A stretch of DNA of 64,000 bases, taken from assembly GCF_964340395.1 (NCBI RefSeq), contig NC_135565.1:20882209-20946208 (forward strand), in the 5' to 3' direction. The notes below the pieces were generated by a model, which did no database searches, was not told the origin of the DNA, and was given only the letters and a program-made list of their open reading frames with translations. The position numbers and the translations under genes are program-made. Origin of the DNA: Glandiceps talaboti. Taxonomy: Eukaryota > Hemichordata > Enteropneusta > Spengelidae. Shown here piece by piece: positions 57,345-64,000 of the stretch (within the stretch, counting starts at the first letter, position 1; each line of letters opens with the position of its first letter).

Positions 57345-58470
57345 ATATTCTACATAGATAATAAGATCATTATCATATTGACATAATAATACAATTACAA
57401 ATAATTAATATGCATAATTAACATTTTATTAATCTGCATAACATCCATACATACCAATTTGGATAGCAAAGCAGCAAACTTGCACTTGGCAGAATTGAAA
57501 TCAAGCTGTGACACAAACCAGCAACATTCACATTAATACACATTATATATAACTTTTATTGCCCTTGAACACTGCACTGTATAGTGTCATAGGTGGGCTG
57601 TATGGAATTTATGTAATTTGGGTAAATATTGAAGGTACCTGCAGTATTCTACTCAATCATGCCAAATTTAACCATCACAATGTGTCCTATCAGTGCACCC
57701 ACAAACAACACATCTCTCAACCAGCACCCACAAGAGGTTACTAGTATTTTCTGTATTGTTGTCTGAATTCTCTATCCAATATCTTAACTTTCTCAGAGCT
57801 AGTACAGTTAATTTCGCAGAGCTGCCACGATCATTATATCAACCATTATCAACCAATACCCACAAACAGAGCCTGATTTTGGGATGAATGACATGTATGT
57901 AATCTTGCACAGTATATCAACCGTTGCTTTATCTTAATCCTGACACTTCATAATAAGTTTACAGCATAATTTAGTAAAACTAAAATTTTACAGACATGAA
58001 CTATTATGCCATCAACTGTACTAACAATGCCATAGAAGGTTAATTACCATTATACTAGAATAGTTGAGTTGAATAGGCCATTGCAGACTGCAAACAGGAA
58101 ACTGAGAATATTTATTATTATTATTATTATTTTATTTCTTTTAAGAAAACATGCTACACATGCGTCTCAGCGCGTTGTACAGACTGAAGTTACAGTCCTC
58201 ACTCAAATTGGGGTACCATCACCTCATTGTACCGCTTCACACCTTGGTTTTCTATAGAAGTGTAAATCTGGGATGTTTTACATATTGTTCAGACATTGAG
58301 GAAAGCAGTAATGTTCTATGATTAACCAAGTAACCTATACCATGTATGTCCAAAGGTACACACAGACGGGAAGTATTCCAAATTTTGGAAAGGCCTATTG
58401 AGAGTTTATGTATTTTCACAAAAAACTTACAAACTCAGCAAATACCATTGTAACATCTCAGTGTAATGAA
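57345..58470. other. No feature seen
   Basis: DNA between the minisatellite and the sulfotransferase stop codon. An (ATT)n run at about 58111-58131 is the only clear structure and may include the minus-strand polyadenylation signal. Confidence 0.5.
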
Positions 58471-58477
58471 ACCACTG

Positions 58478-61400
58478 TTACACAATAATCTCATTTTCCC
58501 AACGTACTATAGGATCTGGCTTTTTATAAATATCTCTAAGTCTTTTTTCAATATATTTATCAAACTTCTCTAGTCTAATTTGTTCATCATTCAATAGAAG
58601 TCTGTATGGATTAAATTTACGATTCAGTGATACTGGTTTAAATTTAAAATTCTGTGCATTTTGTGAGATACATTCTAAAATCCCCTGTGGTACAGATATG
58701 TCTAGAAACCTTGCTATCCGAATCAGTTCAAATTTTAATTTCTCTGGTTTCCATAGATTGTCATACATTATTACCAAATATGGAAGTTTTGCTTCCAAAT
58801 ATAGTCGATACATTTCTTCCCATTCATTTATGTTCATCTTTGAAAACTCTGTCCATTGGTCCACTGAAATAAACAAAGAAAGAATTTGCATTTAAGTTGG
58901 TTGTAATACATTCAACTCTGTGGCCCAGAGCTGCCACTAGTCCAGGGCAGTCATAGACCAGTGATTGAAAGATGTAAGTATGCCCTCAACGTACTTATTG
59001 GGAAAGTTAAGATATTGGAGAGAGAATTATTAAGGGAGAACAATACAGAAAAGTACTCTATATAGTCAATACATATCAAATTGTGAGGATAAATGCTTAA
59101 CAGGAACAATCCACTCTACCAGATATGTACCTACCATTTCTAAGAGAGGAGACGCAGGGGAACCGGTTCTAACTTTTACACCACCTTAGGCTTGAGGTCA
59201 TGACCTTTTTGGGGGTCATGACCTGATTACCAGAGGAAGATGGCTGTCAGTCATCAAAATATTGGAAGTCTCTGATATTTTGTTACACTTTTGATGGATG
59301 AAATAGAAAATGATGTCAAATGATATAAAACACTTATTGCCTGCATGGCTATATTTGGGCATTATAAATTATAAGATGTCTTTCATGTTATCCTTCGTAC
59401 TGTTAGGTAGAAACTATTTTCCCTCAGCTTTCAGCCTTAGGAGATAGTTGCTACATAACAGCCTTCAGGGTAATAGACATCTACTACTGCCTTCATAGCC
59501 AGGCAACAAGTGTTAACTGGAAGAAATACAACAATGTTGTACTCCCTAGTTTACTCTCCAGAACCTACCATGTTTACATTGTCTTATAGAAATGTAAATC
59601 TTACCGTTAAAGTCAGCGTTGAAGTCATCAATACTTGTATTGATATTAAGTGAATAGTACTGTTTGTCAATATAATCTGTCTGGACACAGTCTTTGACTT
59701 TTCTATATAATATTATACCATACTGCATCTCTGCTAGTTTATGGGCATAGTATGACATCACAGTCAATACCTGGTAGTCAAGAAAAACAGAGAAGAACAT
59801 TAGACGATACAAAACGTTTTATATTTCATGTGCATGGTTTATAGGTTTAGATATCATTAAAAAAGTGCTTTAATTGGTGAAAATTAACTTTTACAAATTT
59901 TTGTTAAATTTGTTCAATTATTCATATACTATCAGAAAATTGATTTCAATGTGAATATGACATGTACAAAAAGTATTTGCAAGGGGGTTAAATGAATACC
60001 CTAATCATAATGGGTGGGGGTGGGGGTGATTGAGGACCTTTATCAATTCAGAGTACACCTAGACCAATGTAGTCAGCTTTCATAGTTTGAGATCATTGCA
60101 CCCTCTTTTCAAGTAAATTTGACACACCATTCTGACTGACTCACAGCAATTTCTCAAAATGCACACACAAATTTGTGTTTATAAATCTCTTCAAGAATTT
60201 AGCCATTTTGGTTTTATAATTACGACTTTGTTTTAATATTTAGTAAAAAGTGGAGTTTTCAAGAAAATATTACTTGTATGTGAAACATTATTAACTGCAA
60301 ATTGTAATAACAGGTCTGAGGAGTACACCACTTTATGCTGATAGGCCTATACAAATGGATCTTTACATGTCTTTTTAATGTAAAATTATATACATTTGTG
60401 TACTTTTAACAAACTAACTTTATCATGTTTATACATACAATTCTACATAATTGACATCTGACCACACATATTGAATTTTCTTTTTCCAAATTCTGTTAGT
60501 ACCTTGTACCTTGTACATATATACTCAGATTCAACAGACAGACAATTCATTTTTGAAACTGTACCTTTTCTTTACGTCCTTCTCCTTTGAATTGTTTTGG
60601 AAAGTCATGATATACACTACCAGAGTAGGATCCAGTCAGCTGTTCAATTATGACACGTAACCATAGCAACCCTGAACCAGGGGCTCCAAGTAATCCTGTA
60701 CACAAATAATGATAAATAGCTAGGTTTAGTTTGGTAATAAATAAATTATGAAAATATATAATAATCATGTACTCCTACACATACACAGTTTATCTACAAA
60801 AATGTTGCAATATGCAACAACCATGATTTACAACTACATAAAATGTAAGTGATATTTTCCAAAAGACACATTACATATACATTACAACCGTATAATGAGT
60901 GAAAGAAAACCAGGCAATTAAAAAACCCTTTCCAAAAAATGGGAACTAGTAAAAAAAAAATAGGGCAAAAAAAACCCCAGGTAATTAAAAACACTCTTTC
61001 CAAAAAATGGGAACTATGCAGTGATATGATAACAGATAAATGATATCCGGTAAGTAAATCAGTGTTATCACAATCTCACAAAACAGAAGTATACTTAATA
61101 TTGACTAAAAGAAAGTCAGTTTGTTTATTTCCAATAATCTGTTCTTGTTCTACTTTCATTTTCATCCATATGTAGTTGTCAATTGTGTTACCTTTTGTCT
61201 TTTTAGTATACAGTGTCTGTATTGTATTGTATTGTATTGTATTAATTCATTGTTCTTTTTAGCCTTTGTGTGATATTTTATATAAGAGGATCACAATGGA
61301 AATAAGTTAAAACTTCTTTGTGTGTCATCCTCACAAAATATATTCATTGTTTTATCTTTTGTCTTTGATGCAAAGTGGTTGTTGTAGTATTGAATGTCCG

Positions 61401-62219
61401 TTTTTTGTTTATATTTTTATGAATATTTTTTGCCAAGTCAAATCCAATCTAAAAATTTGTTATAATACAGTTATCTAAAATGTTATTCCATACAAACATA
61501 GAATGTATTTATTTGAAAGACTACTATGAACTGGGAAAAAGATAAAAAGTTGAGGACATTTTCCTTCACAAAACTAAGAATGAATAATAAACCACGTGAT
61601 AGGGGGACTGTGAACAAACTTAAAACATTTGATGACTGAGACTTCAACAAATTCTCGCGAGGTATTGGTGCAAGTCTAGTTGCGACTTTACACGAAAGTA
61701 CAGACAGGGAATTTGTAACGAAAGGGACTCCGTACACGAATAGCATTTCGTATAGGGTCTATGCCTGTGATTATCATTCTACCCTTGTTGAGTTAGTCTG
61801 GTTGCCAACGTGGTTTCTAACTAGTAAGTGGAGGTGTAAATCGTTACGATACTGTATTAGGAACTAGACTGTTGTTGACTGTCATGGATTACTGTATTTA
61901 CCAATCTCACCAGAAAATCTCACTATCACAGTCCACAAACGACTTACGGATCAAACTTACCGACTACAGGCTTATCCCTAGTGTTCCACGTCACGGCGTC
62001 GTTACATTGCTTCACTGGTGGTCGTACACTTTTAGTCACGTTGCTGTTGGTGGCTCGTTCGTCTACTCCAGAGAGTGAAAGTTTGCCACCAATGATACGA
62101 TACAATTTACTGAAAGGACTAACATTACTCTGATAATGAACAAAATAAAACAGCGTAATCAGCAACGTTAGTAGAGAGAGAGTAACGATGTATTTCCTTA
62201 CCAAACGACCGCTCTTCAT
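58478..62219 (-). CDS. Type II membrane sulfotransferase, WSCD-like
   Basis: Four coding exons, 5' to 3': 61961-62219, 60565-60695, 59605-59770, 58478-58863, 313 aa, in phase. Residues 1-10 are basic, a signal anchor spans about 9-30 (TLSLLTLLITLFYFVHY), and the rest should face the Golgi lumen. GAPGSGLLWLRVIIEQLTGS (from residue 90) is the 5'-phosphosulfate loop; the family form is PGSGNTWLRYLIEQATG. The C-terminal third (EEMYRLYLEAKLPYLVIMYD then IARFLDISV) matches the WSCD/sulfotransferase end. The middle exon is diverged: ILYRKVKDC stands where the family has a line like ILIRNPFDA, keeping the Arg but not the NP. No WSC domain is present, unlike vertebrate WSCD1/2, so the substrate is open. 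Possible AATAAA signals on this strand lie near 58,111-58,136. The gene is head to head with POLD1. Confidence 0.8.
59195..59224. promoter_or_regulatory. Two nuclear-receptor-type palindromes
   Basis: AGGTCATGACCT at 59195-59206 is a perfect inverted repeat of the AGGTCA half-site with no spacer (the TREpal form). GGGTCATGACCT follows at 59213-59224. They lie in intron 3 of the sulfotransferase gene. Motif evidence only. Confidence 0.4.
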
Positions 62220-63217
62220 ACCTACACTTCCACCTACACCGTCTGCTGTTTCGCTTCATCACGATGATGATGCAACCTGTTTTTATTGTCCCAGCTGACT
62301 TTTGTCAACACACCTCAAAAGCCAAACGTTTTATAAAACGAGGGATACTATTGGTCAAAGTTGGGTCAAAGGTCAATATTCATCTGATCCTGTCACGTGT
62401 TGAAGATCCCGCCAATTTTTGGAACCTTCATACATCTCTGCTTTTATTATCGTCACGCCGTCCCCATTTGTGACATTGCATCGTAAACTATATATGCAAG
62501 GTAAGACTTTAAATGTTGGTTCAGAATTTACACATCAAACACTAGGATGGAAGAGGCTGGTGTTTGAATGAAATGGTCGACTTCGGTCTGTCAGTGTCAC
62601 CTTCACGAGAGTTCGGTACTTCCGCCTTTGAGTTGACACAGTCGGTGATCGGGGCCATGGCCAGGGGATGGGATGGGAGTGTGTGGGGGAGTGGTCAAAC
62701 CCTGGTTCGCCAGTAGAGTATTATATATACCAGGCGGCAGTCCTATTTCAAAGACTCGGAAGACTCAGGGCTATATATAATAACACCTTGGACTGGATGG
62801 AGGGATGTACATTGTAGCATCACGCACTTTATACCCACAGCTGGCACAGGGACACACAGAGTATGTAATATCATATGTAAGATATGGATGCAATGACCCT
62901 TGGTCAATTAATTTCTTTATTTCAGGCCATCAAGATGACTGCCCCATAAGAGTACAAAGAAAAAGAAAGACAGAATAACGTTGTAACATAGCAACTATCT
63001 TGTACTGTACATGACACTATAATTTCTTCAAAGGTTTGAAAGAAAGTATACATCAGAGTCAATGCAGATATGAATTAAAGTATTGTTACTTTCTAGAATA
63101 CGTCTGTTAAATGTATACATCAGCTTTTTGGTGGAGTGATGTAAAATTATTTCTGGATACACAGATATTACTAATGCTGACTGCACCTCTTAGGTCAAAG
63201 ACATTGTGAGACACACT
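62220..63217. other. Shared upstream region of the sulfotransferase and POLD1
   Basis: The two starts, 62219 (minus) and 63585 (plus), are 1.4 kb apart and divergent. GC content rises near 62590-62720. A 5' untranslated POLD1 exon is expected here, since an acceptor lies just before its ATG, but I cannot place it. Confidence 0.5.
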
Positions 63218-63506
63218 AGCCCCATTTACAAGTAGGTCGTCCTACCTGAGGCCGTCTTAAGTCCTACCTGAGGTAGGATAGATTTATGTCTACACGTAGG
63301 AAGGTTACAGCGTAGATGTCACGTGTTCCCTCCTGACTCTGTCCTGACAGTACATAGGATGAAGTCAGGAGGGTTTCAGGAAAACCTCTCAAAGGTGTCC
63401 TACATGTAAGTCAGGACAGTTTCAGGACGTGTTTGTGTCTACACAGGGTTCAAACTATCCTGAATCCTACCTCAGGTAGGATTTTTAGTGCCATGTAGAT
63501 GGGGCT
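63218..63506. mobile_element. AGCCCC-family inverted-repeat element (MITE), 289 bp
   Basis: Same family as 40428-40705 in the opposite orientation: AGCCCCATTTACAAG at the left, ATGTAGATGGGGCT at the right, with TCCTACCTGAGGTAGGA palindromes. It ends about 80 bp before the POLD1 start codon, probably in the intron before that exon. Confidence 0.85.
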
Positions 63507-63584
63507 CAAGTATATAGGCTTGATAAATTCAAGTACACATTTAATATTACCTTGACTTTTGTTTAATTCAGTGTTTGAGTGAAA

Positions 63585-63789
63585 ATGGATTCAAAGCGGA
63601 AGCTGACTTCAAGTCAGGGCAGTGGGAGTGGTAAGAAATCTAAACTCGATGCCAATGAAGACCCTTCGTCCTTTGAAGAAGAACTTGCGTATCTTGAACA
63701 GATAGAGGCTGAGATGAGCCAGGATGGGGGTCAAAGTTCACAGTCATCTTCACAGAATTCCTCACAATCTTTGCATAAAGCAATGAATG
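63585..63789 (+). CDS. POLD1: DNA polymerase delta catalytic subunit, first coding exon (gene continues past window)
   Basis: The ATG at 63585 opens 68 codons ending at a GT donor after 63789. The protein starts MDSKRKLTSSQ, passes a basic stretch (GKKSKLD) and reaches FEEELAYLEQIEAEM. Vertebrate POLD1 begins the same way: MDGKRR, a basic nuclear-localisation stretch, then FEEDLALMEEMEAE. The exon probably starts after the acceptor TTTAATTCAG just upstream, so a 5' untranslated exon is likely, and a GTG six bases upstream is not the start. The remaining exonuclease and polymerase domains lie beyond base 64,000. The enzyme copies the lagging strand and works in repair in the nucleus. The serine/glutamine-rich stretch before the donor is low complexity and unlike vertebrates. 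Confidence 0.85.
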
Positions 63790-64000
63790 GTAAGATACCA
63801 TTGTGATGTTACTGCTTTCAGGACACCTGTAGAACAGTGTCCACTCATTGAAGGTCATGTACATAGAACAGTGTCCACTCATTGAACTTGAAGTTGAAGG
63901 TCATGTAGAATAGCCTCTCAAAGCAGAAACCAATGAACCCCAACTGTCAATTTCATTATTACATTGCATTGTGAATTTTTTTTGAAAGATAAACTAAGAG

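Noticed and set aside
56379-57386. 335-aa plus-strand open frame of SLLSGLSGNVTP repeats
   Set aside because: It follows from a 36-bp tandem repeat open in many frames; variants replace residues in every frame compared, and the 29-bp block breaks phase.
63579-63584. In-frame GTG before the POLD1 ATG as a start
   Set aside because: The ATG at 63585 matches the conserved POLD1 N-terminus; GTG starts are not expected here.

Overview
The window is animal nuclear DNA: AT-rich, dense in microsatellites, minisatellites and small inverted-repeat elements, with multi-exon genes joined by GT-AG introns. Exons were joined by hand on splice sites, reading phase and protein family pattern; every junction reported keeps phase. 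The gene content (TRAIL-like TNF ligands, a sea-urchin BP10/SpAN-like astacin, a ropporin-1-like protein, an arrestin-domain protein, a WSCD-like sulfotransferase and DNA polymerase delta) suggests an invertebrate deuterostome such as a hemichordate or lancelet. That taxon is an inference and not certain. I saw no retrovirus-like element, no reverse transcriptase or transposase, and no CRISPR array.

Layout. 1-21,900: a TNF-ligand cluster built by a recent tandem duplication of about 10.3 kb. Each unit holds a plus-strand TNF gene facing a minus-strand TNF gene, tail to tail. Unit 1 (1 to about 8,825, starting before the window) has plus-gene exons 2-6 and only the last two exons of the minus gene. 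Unit 2 (about 8,826-18,785) has a complete plus gene of 324 aa, and its minus gene runs past the duplication end and is complete (321 aa, start at 21,828). 21,900-25,290: repeats, no gene seen. 25,292-32,807 (minus): a 13-exon secreted astacin metalloprotease with EGF, CUB, Thr tract and CUB. 33,000-39,990: no gene seen; minisatellites and old repeats. 39,996-42,219 (minus): ROPN1L, 4 coding exons. 44,776-51,958 (plus): arrestin-domain protein, 7 coding exons. 52,000-58,470: repeats, including a 36-bp minisatellite that is open in most reading frames. 58,478-62,219 (minus): type II membrane sulfotransferase, 4 coding exons. 63,585 onward (plus): first coding exon of POLD1, head to head with the sulfotransferase.

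The genes look like an ordinary eukaryotic neighbourhood, not one pathway. The main biological interest is the TNF cluster: two diverged ligands share a TRAIL-like fold and a stalk motif of CSC, 15 residues, CC. The duplication cut one gene, and long microsatellites sit within 10-80 nt of several splice donors. Many small foldback elements lie in introns, one family in at least three places.
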